Assembly: GCF_001866665.1 (NCBI RefSeq)
Contig: NZ_MLYO01000034.1
Location: forward strand, 91,149-155,148
Reading direction: 5' to 3'
DNA length: 64,000 nt
Source of the DNA: Streptomyces monashensis
GTDB lineage: Bacteria > Actinomycetota > Actinomycetes > Streptomycetales > Streptomycetaceae
The notes under the pieces are model-generated. The model made no database searches. It was not told the origin of the DNA and worked only from the letters and a program-made list of their open reading frames with translations. This document shows positions 1-7,670 of the stretch, in pieces (the stretch's first letter is position 1; every line of letters begins with the position of its first letter). The position numbers were made by a program, and so were the translations under genes.

Positions 1-194
1 ACGACCCGCCGGGTACTCCGGCACATTGGCTGACCTGCTTCGCCGTCGACGACGTCGACTCCACCGTGGACTCCCTGGTCAAGCGTGACGGCACCGTCTG
101 CACGGCACCGTTCGACACGGCCACGGGCCGGATGAGCGTGGTCCGCGACCCACAGGGCGCCCTGCTCGCCCTGCTCAAGCCGCTGGCGCCGTAG
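1..194 (+). CDS. VOC (glyoxalase-like) family protein, C-terminal end
   Basis: The window opens inside a reading frame (codons from position 3) that ends at the TAG at 192-194. The visible part, about 63 residues, has the last beta-alpha-beta-beta unit of a vicinal-oxygen-chelate fold: a 'FAVDDVDSTVDSL' helix, then 'DPQGALLALLKP' at the end, which is the typical final strand carrying a DPxG turn. The family includes glyoxalases, dioxygenases and antibiotic-binding proteins, so substrate cannot be inferred. The 5' part lies outside the window. A remnant of another VOC protein sits on the opposite strand just downstream. Confidence 0.75.
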   Translation, partial: DPPGTPAHWLTCFAVDDVDSTVDSLVKRDGTVCTAPFDTATGRMSVVRDPQGALLALLKPLAP

Positions 195-221
195 GACGAC
201 GGATCCGCGTCGAAGCCCCAG

Positions 222-326
222 GCGATGGCCGACCGGGTGCTCCAGCCCCATGACGGAGGCGAAGAAGCGCGCTGCCACGTCGTTGTCGACAGCGGGAACG
301 ACGGTGTGGTCCGGCGTGAGGGGCAT
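222..326 (-). pseudogene. VOC family protein, N-terminal remnant
   Basis: On the minus strand an ATG at 326-324 opens about 35 residues that read like the start of a VOC-family protein: 'MPLTPDHTVVPAVDND' followed by 'AARFFASVMGLEHPVGHR'. After that the frame loses similarity and simply runs antisense through the VOC gene tail at 1-194. It is best read as a gene truncated after its first beta-alpha unit, lying tail to tail with the intact VOC gene. Inference rests on motif resemblance only. Confidence 0.45.
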
Positions 327-445
327 GCTCCGCCTCTCAGCTGCCGGTCGGCCGGGACAGGGAGCCGCGCAGGAAGCCCCGGGAAGGCCGGCGCGGCCCG
401 CTCGCGCGACGGGCACGACAACTCCCGCTCGGGCTCGAAGAGTTC

Positions 446-478
446 GGCCGGTCCCTGCCGCACCGGCAGGGACCGGCC
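446..478. terminator. Perfect 15-bp inverted repeat, bidirectional terminator candidate
   Basis: Bases 446-460 and 464-478 are perfectly complementary (arms beginning GGCCGGTCCCTG) around a 3-nt loop. There is no T-run, as is usual for actinobacterial terminators. It lies in the remnant-rich gap between the VOC genes and the ctaD fragment, so which transcript it ended is unclear. Confidence 0.55.
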
Positions 479-596
479 ACACGATCATCCGGGCCCCGCG
501 CGCGTGCACCGGGTGCCGGTGCACCCGTGGCCGGGAAGGCGGCCGGACCGACGGCACGACGGACGGCGCGCTGCGGGCAGACCGGAGTGGGCGGAG

Positions 597-790
597 TGGC
601 CGACGACCACTGACCACAAGAAGATCGGGACGATGTATCGGGTCACGGCCCTCGTGTTGTTCGTCGTGGGCGGCGTGACGGCCCAGCTCGTGCGCGCCGA
701 ACTCGCCCGCCCGGGCTCCAGATCATGTCGAACGAGCAGTTCGACCAGGTGTTCACCATGCACGGCTCGATCATGCTGCTGATGTCCGCC
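597..790 (+). pseudogene. Cytochrome c oxidase subunit I (CtaD) N-terminal remnant
   Basis: Two adjacent frames reproduce the conserved N-terminal region of haem-copper oxidase subunit I. The first (frame of position 597) reads 'TTTDHKKIGTMYRV', then 'VGGVTAQLVRAELARPG'. After a one-step frame change near 713-716 the second reads 'LQIMSNEQFDQVFTMHGS' and 'IMLLM'. In intact CtaD these are continuous: the DHKKIG entry, transmembrane helix 1, and the segment with the haem-a ligand histidine (TMHG). About 65 of some 560 residues remain, so it cannot be functional. It joins directly to another fragment at 792. Confidence 0.8.
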
Positions 791-791
791 A

Positions 792-1084
792 TTCAACGGC
801 TGGAGCAGCGGCGACGTGATCGCCGTCCTGCTGCTTCTGGCCGAGGCGTGGTGGATCCCCTGCCCCGCGGCCGTCGCAGGTGTGCTGTTCACGGCCTGCC
901 TGCGGATCGGTGCGGCGGTGACACGGCGGACCGAGTCACGCGAAGCCGCCCGTCAGTGGGGCGAGTTGGGCCGCGCCCACCCCTCGCCCCACCCGACCGT
1001 TCCCGGTACGTCGTGGCCGTCCGCCTCGGCACCGGGCCGGTGGCCGTCGCCGTGACCGCGATCCTCAAGGTGCCGGGTGGTTGA
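792..1084 (+). pseudogene. Remnant of an unknown membrane protein
   Basis: Directly after the ctaD fragment, the frame starting at 792 encodes a hydrophobic helix ('VIAVLLLLAEAWWIP' and 'AAVAGVLFTACLRIGAAV') followed by a charged stretch 'RRTESREAARQWGELGR'. After a further frame change near 1000 a second coherent piece appears ('SRYVVAVRLGTGPVAVAVT') and ends at the TGA at 1082-1084. I do not recognise the family. The composition looks coding, but the two pieces are out of frame and no start is visible, so I read it as a decayed gene. Confidence 0.4.
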
Positions 1085-1116
1085 CCCGGTCCCGGTCGTG
1101 GCCTTTCATGGCGGTC

Positions 1117-1707
1117 ATGTCTGAGGGATCACGCGGAGCGGCGGATCCGGTCCTCTCCTTCGCCACGCAGGAGGAGTGGGAGCGGTGGCTGGAGGAGCAC
1201 CACGCGGAGGTGCCGGGCATCTGGTTCAGGATTCCCAGGAGCGGCTCGGGAGTCGAGGGCGTCGACTATGCGACGGCGCTGGAGTCGGCGCTCTGCTTCG
1301 GGTGGATCGACGGACAGAAGAGGAAGCTGGACGAGCGGCACTGGCTGCAGCGCTTCACCCCGCGGCGCCCGGGCAGCAGGTGGTCGCAGATCAACCGCGC
1401 CAAGGCGACCGCTCTGATCGAGCTGGGCCGGATGCGCCCCGCCGGGCTGCGTGAGGTGGAGCGGGCCAGGGCGGACGGCCGGTGGGAGGCGGCGTACCCG
1501 GGTCAGAGCAGGGCGACGGTGCCCGACGACCTCCGGGCCGCCCTGGACGCGGTGCCGGCAGCCCGCGACTTCTTCGCCACCCTGGACAGCCGCAACCGGT
1601 ACTCCATCCTGCACCGGGTCGAAGCCGCCAAGAAGCCGCAGACCAGGGCCGCCCGCATCGAGAAGTTCGTGGCCATGCTGGCCGAGGAGAAGAAGATCTA
1701 CCCCTGA
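1117..1707 (+). CDS. YdeI/OmpD-associated family protein
   Basis: The product is 196 residues if it starts at the ATG at 1117 (MSEGSRG). In-frame TTG 1081 and ATG 1108 are alternatives, and no clear ribosome site decides between them. The sequence has the family's hallmarks: 'WERWLEEHHAEVPGIWFRI' near the N-terminus, 'ALCFGWIDGQKRKLDE' (the strongly conserved CFGWIDG block), 'QRFTPRRPGSRWSQINRAKA', and a C-terminal 'SRNRYSILHRVEAAKKPQTRA'. Members are small cytoplasmic proteins linked in some bacteria to bacteriocin or peptide protection, but the biochemical role is unsettled. It is convergent with the FAD monooxygenase downstream. Confidence 0.8.
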   Translation: MSEGSRGAADPVLSFATQEEWERWLEEHHAEVPGIWFRIPRSGSGVEGVDYATALESALCFGWIDGQKRKLDERHWLQRFTPRRPGSRWSQINRAKATALIELGRMRPAGLREVERARADGRWEAAYPGQSRATVPDDLRAALDAVPAARDFFATLDSRNRYSILHRVEAAKKPQTRAARIEKFVAMLAEEKKIYP

Positions 1708-1742
1708 GCCCGCCGACGGCACCGCGCTCGCCGGTCGTGTCC

Positions 1743-2909
1743 TCACGCGGCGACGGGGTCGTCCCAGCGGATCCGGTGGTCGTACTGCCAGGCCGACTTC
1801 TCGGGTGTGGCGAGGCGGGCGAACAGCGGCAGGAGTGCGTCCCGCACCACCCGGCCCACGGGACCGGCCGCCTTTCCACTGTTGGTACGGGCGGCCTGGG
1901 CGATGACGCGTTCGACCCGGGCACGGCGACAGCCCTCGTAGGCGGCGAAGGCCTCGGGGTGGGGCAGGTCCCGCAGCGCACGCGCGAGTTCGACGGCGCT
2001 CTCCGCGGCGAGGGAGACGCCCTGCCCGGAGCTGGGAGAGGTGGCGTGGGCGGAGTCGCCCACGAGCACCATGCGGCCGCGATGCCACTGCGGGACGTGC
2101 GGGACGTCCTCCATCGGACCGGTGGTGATCAGTTCCTCGGGCCGGGTGCGCCGCAGCAAGTCCAGGGCGGGGACGCTGTCCTGGGCGAAGGCCTCGCCCA
2201 GTCGGCGCAGCCACTCCTCGTTCGAGGTCTGCCCGACCTCCTTCCACGTCAGGTAGGGGTGGGGCAGGTTGGCGAACCAGACGCCGGTGCCGTCGTCGAA
2301 GGTCTGGTAGCCGAAGAAGGCCCGTCGGCCGAAGGCCATGTACATGCGGTCGCCGGTGAGCAGCAGTCCTGCGCCGTCGACGCGGGCGCCGAAGCCGAGG
2401 AGTCCCGAGTAGCGCGGCCGGGGAGCCGCCGGGTCGATCAGCCGGCGCACGGTGGAGCGCAGGCCGTCCGCGCCGATCAGGACGTCCGCCTCCTCGCTGG
2501 TGGTGCCATCGGCGAAGACGGCCCGGATACCGGTGCCGCTCTCGCGGACGTCGACCAGTCGGTGTCCGTGGTGGACCTGGACGTCGTGCTCCCGGGCGAG
2601 GTCGTAGAGCCGCCGGTACAGGTCGGAGCGCCAGCTGAACTGCATGGGCTGACGGATCTCGGCGATCACCCGGCCCTTGTGGTTCTGGAGCACGATGGCG
2701 TTCATCGGAGCGCCGATCCGGTCGAGTCCGACGAGCCCGAGGGCGGCCCGGCCGTTGGGGGCGACGCCCAGGCCGCCGCCAATGCCGTCGGCGGTGCCGG
2801 TGTGGGACTCGTGCACGGTGGCCTCGATCCCGGCCCGGCGCAGCGCGAGGGCTGCGACCGGACCGGCGATGCCGCCACCCACGACGATCGCGGTGCGGGT
2901 GCGGGACAT
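1743..2909 (-). CDS. FAD-dependent monooxygenase (aromatic hydroxylase type)
   Basis: A 388-residue flavoprotein. The N-terminal dinucleotide-binding motif is 'AIVVGGGIAGPVAALAL'. 'DVLIGADGLRSTVRR' is the conserved DG motif, and 'LVGDSAHATSPSSGQG' is the GD motif that contacts the FAD ribityl/phosphate. This layout is that of p-hydroxybenzoate-hydroxylase-like single-component monooxygenases, which use NAD(P)H and O2 to hydroxylate aromatic or polyketide substrates. Substrate is unknown. The start at 2909 is one base downstream of the stop of the preceding gene (2913-2911), so the two are translationally coupled and probably repressed together by the divergent PadR protein. Comparable gene pairs often act in detoxification of small aromatic compounds; that is inference here. 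Confidence 0.85.
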   Translation of the reverse strand: MSRTRTAIVVGGGIAGPVAALALRRAGIEATVHESHTGTADGIGGGLGVAPNGRAALGLVGLDRIGAPMNAIVLQNHKGRVIAEIRQPMQFSWRSDLYRRLYDLAREHDVQVHHGHRLVDVRESGTGIRAVFADGTTSEEADVLIGADGLRSTVRRLIDPAAPRPRYSGLLGFGARVDGAGLLLTGDRMYMAFGRRAFFGYQTFDDGTGVWFANLPHPYLTWKEVGQTSNEEWLRRLGEAFAQDSVPALDLLRRTRPEELITTGPMEDVPHVPQWHRGRMVLVGDSAHATSPSSGQGVSLAAESAVELARALRDLPHPEAFAAYEGCRRARVERVIAQAARTNSGKAAGPVGRVVRDALLPLFARLATPEKSAWQYDHRIRWDDPVAA

Positions 2910-2910
2910 G

Positions 2911-3381
2911 TCAGTGGGTCCTCTCGCGGGTGGGGTCGTCGACGGTGGGCAAGTCGCCGTCGCGGTGGGCCCGGCGCAGGTCGTTCACGTAGGCCCGGGA
3001 GCACATGGCGGTGAGCTGGGCGGTGCCGCCGCGGCGGATGCGGATCTCGCCGTCGCCGACCGCTCCGGTCAGCAGCAGCCGGGCCGGACCGGTGCCGGGT
3101 TCCGCGTCCTTCACCCGGCCGCGGCCCGAGAAGGCGACGCCCCACCCGTCCACGGCGACGGCGTCGGGCAGCAGCAGGGTGAGGGCGGCGGAGGTGAGGT
3201 CGAGCCGCGCGGTGACCGGCTCGTCCCAGCTGATCCGCGGGGAGCGGAGGTCCAGGACGACGGTGGCGCGGCGGGCGCGTACGTCGAACTCGGTGGCCTC
3301 GGTCCAGTGTCCGAGGTGCTTCACGGTGGCGTGGTCCGCGTGGATGCGCTCGGCGGACTCGAGCGGGGTCGCTGTCGTCAT
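2911..3381 (-). CDS. Hypothetical protein, partner of FAD monooxygenase
   Basis: A 156-residue protein I cannot assign. It looks cytoplasmic (no signal or membrane segment) and mostly beta-strand in its central part ('ATVVLDLRSPRISWDEPVTA' followed by strands up to 'GEIRIRRGGTAQLTAM'). It is the promoter-proximal gene of the pair with the FAD monooxygenase, only one base apart. Its promoter is readable: a TTGACG -35 box, an 18-nt spacer and AACTAT seven nt before the ATG, which predicts a leaderless mRNA. The PadR operator candidate lies over the -35/spacer. A role as accessory or substrate-binding protein for the monooxygenase is possible but unproven. Confidence 0.7.
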   Translation of the reverse strand: MTTATPLESAERIHADHATVKHLGHWTEATEFDVRARRATVVLDLRSPRISWDEPVTARLDLTSAALTLLLPDAVAVDGWGVAFSGRGRVKDAEPGTGPARLLLTGAVGDGEIRIRRGGTAQLTAMCSRAYVNDLRRAHRDGDLPTVDDPTRERTH

Positions 3382-3386
3382 GCATC

Positions 3387-3448
3387 GATAGTTGCAGTGA
3401 AACTAGTGGCACGTCAACTAGTTCATCTGAGATCGGTTCGGGTAGGCT
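3387..3448. promoter_or_regulatory. Divergent promoters with AACTAGT-N9-ACTAGTT operator candidate
   Basis: The 73-bp gap between the PadR gene and the monooxygenase operon holds a perfect inverted repeat, AACTAGT (3401-3407) and ACTAGTT (3417-3423). It overlaps the -35/spacer region of the leftward promoter (TTGACG, AACTAT read on the minus strand). The rightward gene has TAGGCT at 3443-3448, six nt before its ATG, so a leaderless transcript is predicted. PadR proteins commonly bind palindromes of this size next to their own gene. Confidence 0.55.
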
Positions 3449-3454
3449 CCAGGC

Positions 3455-4048
3455 ATGCGCAGCTCCCCTCTCGGCCTCACCGTCCTCTCGCTCCTGCACA
3501 TGCGGCCGCTGCACCCGTACGGCATCCAGCGGCTGATCAAGCAGTGGGGGAAGGACCAGGTCGTCAACGTCAGCCAGCGGGCGAGCCTGTACCGGACCAT
3601 CGACCGGCTGCTCGACGCGGGGCTGATCGCCGTGCGCGAGACCAGCCGGGATCAGCAGTACCCGGAGCGCACGGTCTACGAGGTGACCGACCCGGGCCGC
3701 ACGGCGACGCGCGAGTGGCTGCGGGAGATGCTGGCCGCATCACGGACGGAGTACCCGGAGTTCCCCGCCGCGCTCTCCTTCGCCATGATGCTGCTGCCGC
3801 GGGAGGTCGAGGCCGATCTGTCCGCGCGCGCCGGCCAAGTACGGGCGCAGCTGGCCGAGTTGGAATCCGCGGCCGAGGGTGCGCGCGAACTGTCGCTGCC
3901 GCGGGTCACGATGCTGGAGGACGAGTACCGCCGGGCCGTCCTGACCGCGGAGCTCGACTGGCTCGACGCGGTCACGGCCGACCTCCGCTCGGGCGCACTG
4001 ACCTGGGACTTCGAAGCGCTGGCGGCACTGGCCCAGGCCTCGACCTGA
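3455..4048 (+). CDS. PadR family transcriptional regulator
   Basis: A 197-residue protein. The N-terminal winged helix starts 'LGLTVLSLLHMRPLHPYGIQ' and continues with the recognition helix 'RASLYRTIDRLLDAGLI' and the wing 'YPERTVYEVTDPGR'. The C-terminal half is helical and rich in Glu/Arg/Ala ('VRAQLAELESAAEGARELS'), as in PadR-s1 proteins with a dimerising C-terminal domain. It diverges from the FAD-monooxygenase operon and probably represses it, and itself, through the inverted repeat at 3401-3423, with an aromatic or xenobiotic ligand as inducer. The start is supported by the -10 hexamer immediately upstream (leaderless) rather than by a ribosome site. Confidence 0.85.
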   Translation: MRSSPLGLTVLSLLHMRPLHPYGIQRLIKQWGKDQVVNVSQRASLYRTIDRLLDAGLIAVRETSRDQQYPERTVYEVTDPGRTATREWLREMLAASRTEYPEFPAALSFAMMLLPREVEADLSARAGQVRAQLAELESAAEGARELSLPRVTMLEDEYRRAVLTAELDWLDAVTADLRSGALTWDFEALAALAQAST

Positions 4049-4495
4049 GCCGTTCGACCCGACCGCGGCCTCGATGCGTCGCCGCGCCGGGGTCGTACCG
4101 ACGTCGCGGCGGTCCAGCCGTTCCGGCGCGAGCCTGACTGCCGAGCACCACGTGATCCATGCCGCGTTCGGCGCTCGCCCCGAAGGGGATGCGGGCCGGG
4201 TGGCGGTCGACGGTCATATCCCGGGGCCGAAGCCCTCGGCACCGGCCGCGCCCGACCGGCGAAGCCCGTCACCTCCGGCACCTGCGCCACGACCGCGCCG
4301 AAGCGGAGCCCGCCGGCCCCTTTCCACCCATTCCTCCCTTCCTTTCGCCGCACCTCCTTACCCCGGGAAACCTCAGATCTTCCACAAACCTTGATCAACA
4401 CGGTTGCCCGGCCCACAGCTGTTTGCCAGGGTTTCGCGCACCCCCCACCTCCCCGTCATCGACCCCCTCCCAGGAGGGGCGAATCCGGAGGACCT
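4049..4495. other. Gap without a recognisable gene
   Basis: This 447-bp gap follows the PadR gene. The first 270 bp are very GC-rich with open frames on both strands but no recognisable product. The last 180 bp are distinctly less GC-rich (runs such as TTCCTCCCTTCCTTTCG and CAGATCTTCCACAAACCTTG). This probably contains the promoter of the gamma-glutamyltransferase gene, although I cannot place the hexamers with confidence. Confidence 0.4.
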
Positions 4496-6346
4496 GTGAC
4501 GACCCGTCGTACCGTGGTGACCGCCGCATCAGCCGCCCTGTTCACTCTCCCCCTGCTCCCCCACACCGCCGCCGCCTCGTCCTCCACCGCGCGGCGAGAG
4601 CCGTCGCCCGGCCTCGGGGCACCCGCGAAGCAGGCCGTCGCCGTCGGCAGCGGAGGTGCCGTCTCCAGCGTCAACGCGTATGCCACGCAGGTCGGTATCG
4701 ACGTGCTGCGGCGTGGCGGCAACGCCGTCGACGCGGCAGTCGCCACTGCCGCCGCACTCGGTGTCGTCGAGCCGTACTCGGCAGGTGTCGGAGGGGGCGG
4801 CTACTTCGTCTACCACAACGCCCGCACCGGCGCGGTCCACACCATCGACGGCCGGGAGACCGGCCCGGCCCGGATGCGGCCCGACTCGTTCGTGGATCCC
4901 ACCACCGGCAAGGCGATCCCGTTCGACGAGGCCGTCAACTCCGGCCTGTCCGTGGGCATTCCGGGCACCCCGGCGACCTGGCAGCGGGCCCTCGACGCCT
5001 GGGGCACCCTCTCCTTGGCTCAGGCCCTGCGCCCGGCGACCCGGATCGCGGACGACGGCTTCGTGGTCAGCGACCAGTTCCGGGCCCAGACCGAGATGAA
5101 CGAGGACCGCTTCCGCGACTTCACCCCGACCGCCCAGCTGTTCCTGCCGAACGGCCAACTGCCCGTCGTCGGCACCCTGTTCCGCAACCCGGACCTGGCC
5201 CGCACCTACCGGGAGCTGGCCCGGGCCGGAGTGGCCGCGATGTACCTCGGCGACATCGGGCGCGACGTGGTGCGCACCGTCCAGAACCCGCCGGTGGCCC
5301 CGGGATCCACGCGTACCGTGCGCCCCGGGCTGATGGAGCGCGCGGACCTCGCCGCCTACCGGGCGATCCTTCGGGAGCCGACCCACACGACCTACCACGG
5401 CCTGGACGTCTACTCCATGGCACCGTCCTCCTCCGGCGGCACCACGGTCGGCGAGGCACTGAACATCCTGGAGAACCTCCATCTCTCGCCGGCCGACACG
5501 GTGCAGGCGCTGCACGACTATCTGGAGGCCAGCCGGATCTCGTTCGCGGACCGCAACCGCTGGGTGGGCGACCCGGCGTTCTTCGACGTCCCGGCCAAGG
5601 AACTGCTGTCGAAGGAGTACGCCAAGGACCGCGCCTGTCTCATCCGCCCCTCCACGTCGCTGACCAGCCCCGTCGCCCCGGGCGACCCGCGCAACCCGAC
5701 GGGCTGCACCGCACCGGGCAGGGGCAGCCTGGAGCCGTACGAGGGGCCGTCGACCACCCACCTGGTGACCTCCGACCGCTGGGGCAACGTCGTCTCCTAC
5801 ACGCTGACGATCGAGCAGACCGGCGGTTCGGCCATCACCGTTCCCGGCCGCGGCTTCCTGCTCAACAACGAGCTGACCGACTTCGACTTCACGCCCATCC
5901 AGGCGGGTGTGCCGGACCCGAACCTGCCGGGTCCGGGCAAGCGGCCGCGCAGCAGCATGTCGCCGACGATCGTGATGCGCGACGGCAGGCCCGTGATCGC
6001 CGTGGGCTCGCCCGGCGGCGCGACCATCATCACCACCGTCCTCCAGACCCTCGTCAACCGCCTCGACCTCGGCATGAGCCTGCCGGAAGCGGTCGCCGCA
6101 CCGCGCATCTCGCAGCGCAACCGCACCACGACCGAGGCCGAACCCGCCTTCCTCGACTCCCCTGAACGACGTTCTCTCGAAGCCCTCGGTGAACACTTCG
6201 TGCTCGCCCCTCCGGCCTTCACCCCGTCACCCGAGATCGGCGCGGTCGCCGCGCTGGAGTTCGGAGCCCGTGGAAAGGTCACGGCGGTGGCCGAGCCGAA
6301 GCGGCGCGGCGGCGGCTCGGCCATGGTGGTCCACCCGACGTCCTGA
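4496..6346 (+). CDS. ggt: Secreted gamma-glutamyltransferase
   Basis: A 616-residue enzyme beginning at GTG 4496, chosen because GGAGG lies at 4487-4491 and the N-terminus is then a signal peptide ('TTRRTVVTAASAALFTLPLL', with a Tat-like double arginine). It belongs to the N-terminal-nucleophile gamma-glutamyltransferases, which transfer or hydrolyse the gamma-glutamyl group of glutathione and related peptides outside the cytoplasm. The precursor should cleave itself before Thr420 in 'PSTTHLVTSD', the family nucleophile. The small-subunit signature 'GRGFLLNNELTDFDF' and the substrate-binding 'RPRSSMSPTIV' and 'GSPGGATII' segments follow. 'SVNAYATQVGIDVLRRGGNAVDAAVA' marks the large-subunit N-terminus. 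The gene is monocistronic, ended by a hairpin at 6372-6397. Length and motifs are complete, so activity is expected. Confidence 0.93.
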   Translation: MTTRRTVVTAASAALFTLPLLPHTAAASSSTARREPSPGLGAPAKQAVAVGSGGAVSSVNAYATQVGIDVLRRGGNAVDAAVATAAALGVVEPYSAGVGGGGYFVYHNARTGAVHTIDGRETGPARMRPDSFVDPTTGKAIPFDEAVNSGLSVGIPGTPATWQRALDAWGTLSLAQALRPATRIADDGFVVSDQFRAQTEMNEDRFRDFTPTAQLFLPNGQLPVVGTLFRNPDLARTYRELARAGVAAMYLGDIGRDVVRTVQNPPVAPGSTRTVRPGLMERADLAAYRAILREPTHTTYHGLDVYSMAPSSSGGTTVGEALNILENLHLSPADTVQALHDYLEASRISFADRNRWVGDPAFFDVPAKELLSKEYAKDRACLIRPSTSLTSPVAPGDPRNPTGCTAPGRGSLEPYEGPSTTHLVTSDRWGNVVSYTLTIEQTGGSAITVPGRGFLLNNELTDFDFTPIQAGVPDPNLPGPGKRPRSSMSPTIVMRDGRPVIAVGSPGGATIITTVLQTLVNRLDLGMSLPEAVAAPRISQRNRTTTEAEPAFLDSPERRSLEALGEHFVLAPPAFTPSPEIGAVAALEFGARGKVTAVAEPKRRGGGSAMVVHPTS

Positions 6347-6371
6347 CGCCTCACCCCGGGATCGAGAGCTC

Positions 6372-6407
6372 GCTGGCCTTGACATGAAAAGGCCAGCGTT
6401 CTATCCA
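6372..6407 (+). promoter_or_regulatory. Promoter of grpE-like gene overlapping a 9-bp inverted repeat
   Basis: TTGACA at 6379-6384 and TATCCA at 6402-6407 are separated by 17 nt, a good vegetative-type promoter 36 nt before the grpE-like start. An inverted repeat, GCTGGCCTT (6372-6380) and AAGGCCAGC (6389-6397), covers the -35 box. It could be the terminator of the gamma-glutamyltransferase gene, an operator, or both. It does not match the CTTGAGT-N7-ACTCAAG element bound by HspR. Confidence 0.5.
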
Positions 6408-6442
6408 GGCTGTGAGGAACGTGATCCGGAGGTGAGCCGACG

Positions 6443-7009
6443 ATGGAGCGGGGCCGGTTGCCGGACCCGGATCCCGCCCGGCTGCACGGCCTGCTGGAGG
6501 AGCGCACGGCCGACCTGCAACGGGTGAAGGCCGAGTACGACAACTACCGCAAGCGGGTGCACCGGGACCGGCTGGCCATGGGCGAGGCCGCCGTCGCCAA
6601 CGTCCTGCGCACGCTGCTGCCCGTCCTGGACGCCGTCGACCGCGCCTGCGCGCACGAGACCATGACACCGGGACTCCGGGAGATAGCCGACACCCTGCGA
6701 ACACAGCTGGGATCCCTGGGAGTCGAGGCGTTCGGCGAGGAGGGTGACCCCTTCGACCCGGCGTGCCACGACGCCCTCACCCATCACGTCCGCGCGGACA
6801 CGGACCGACCGATCTGCACGAAGATCCTGCGCGCCGGGTACCGCCACGGCACCCGCCTGCTCCGTCCGGCCACCGTCGAGGTCACCGGGCCGCGGCCGCC
6901 CACGGGAAACCCGCTCGGGCCCGATCGAGGGGAGCTTCGGTCCGGCACGACGGCGGACGGCGACCGCCCGAGCCTCACGTGTGCAGGGCGTGATCACCGA
7001 CACCGATGA
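6443..7009 (+). CDS. GrpE family nucleotide exchange factor, solitary copy
   Basis: A 188-residue protein with a clear ribosome site (GGAGGTG at 6428-6434). The N-terminal helix 'EERTADLQRVKAEYDNYRKR' and the central 'VANVLRTLLPVLDAVDRA' are classical GrpE segments, followed by the beta domain 'FDPACHDALTHH...' and 'RPATVEVTGPRP'. GrpE releases ADP from DnaK. It lacks the long acidic N-terminal extension of the housekeeping protein, and no dnaK, dnaJ or hspR gene is nearby, so this is an accessory paralogue. The last 25-30 residues after 'VEVTGPRPP' are low-complexity and may be read-through past a lost stop. It may serve a second DnaK, or may be a diverging copy. Confidence 0.8.
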   Translation: MERGRLPDPDPARLHGLLEERTADLQRVKAEYDNYRKRVHRDRLAMGEAAVANVLRTLLPVLDAVDRACAHETMTPGLREIADTLRTQLGSLGVEAFGEEGDPFDPACHDALTHHVRADTDRPICTKILRAGYRHGTRLLRPATVEVTGPRPPTGNPLGPDRGELRSGTTADGDRPSLTCAGRDHRHR

Positions 7010-7369
7010 CCGCCCCGGGAAGTGCGGTGCGCTCCCGCCCGGCGGACACGGGCGGTGCGGGAGGCCGTTCGACGGGCACGGGGAGCGGCTGGCGCCAGGG
7101 TGTGGAGGCACCGAGCTTCGGCGAGGCCCCGCGCGGCCATCGCCCTCACCAGGGCGCGGCGTGAGGCTCTGCCCCGAGTGCGGCCGGCCTCCCCCTCGCA
7201 CGTCGCTGTATCGCCGCAGCTCACCATGGGTGCCGCAGCCCCGCAGACGTGTGGGACGCACAAGTCTTGTCCACGCGCCGAGCGGCCCGTCGTCACTGTC
7301 GTCGGGCCGTGATCCACGGTGAACCACGGCGGCGTCCGCCGATGAGATGACCGTCACCGGCGACGCGCG
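7010..7369. other. Gap without a recognisable gene
   Basis: About 360 bp between the grpE-like gene and a hydrolase remnant. Several GC-rich open frames exist on both strands, none with a ribosome site or a recognisable family. The stretch may hold the unrecognisable 5' part of the hydrolase pseudogene that follows. Confidence 0.35.
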
Positions 7370-7668
7370 CGTGCCCTCGTGGACGCCCAGCGCGTCCTGG
7401 CCATGATGCGCGCCGCCGACCCCTCGGCGCCGCAGCGGCACTGCGCGGGCGGGCCGAACGTCCCGACTGCGGCGCGACGTCGGCCGCGTCCGGGAACCGG
7501 TACTCGTGGTCGTCGGTGTGGACGACGTCCCCACACCCCTCGCGAACGCCGAGGCCATCCACCGGCTCGTCGCCCACGCGACCGGGCCGTCATCGACGAC
7601 GCGGGACATCTGCCCGGCGCCGGACAGCCCGACCGCTTCGACGCCGTCGGCGCAAGCGCCGTGCGAGC
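7370..7668 (+). pseudogene. Alpha/beta hydrolase (enol-lactonase-like) C-terminal remnant
   Basis: Pieces of an alpha/beta-hydrolase C-terminal half appear in successive frames. Around 7379 'DAQRVLAMMRAADPSA' is readable, then 'ALRGRAERPDCGAT', then 'VREPVLVVVGVDDVPTPLAN' with 'AEAIHRLVAHA' (frame of 7506), then 'RAVIDDAGHLPGAGQPDRFD' (frame of 7379 again). In intact homologues this is one continuous stretch holding the catalytic Asp (VGVDD region) and His (DDAGHLP). At least three frame changes and loss of the N-terminal half show it is dead. Its 3' end abuts the convergent PIG-L gene. Confidence 0.7.
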
Positions 7669-7670
7669 CC

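Noticed and set aside
4529..6196. 555-codon minus-strand open frame
   Set aside because: Antisense to gamma-glutamyltransferase; no start signal and no recognisable domain.
6372..6397. Inverted repeat considered as an HspR (HAIR) box for the grpE-like gene
   Set aside because: The arms (GCTGGCCTT/AAGGCCAGC) do not match CTTGAGT-N7-ACTCAAG.
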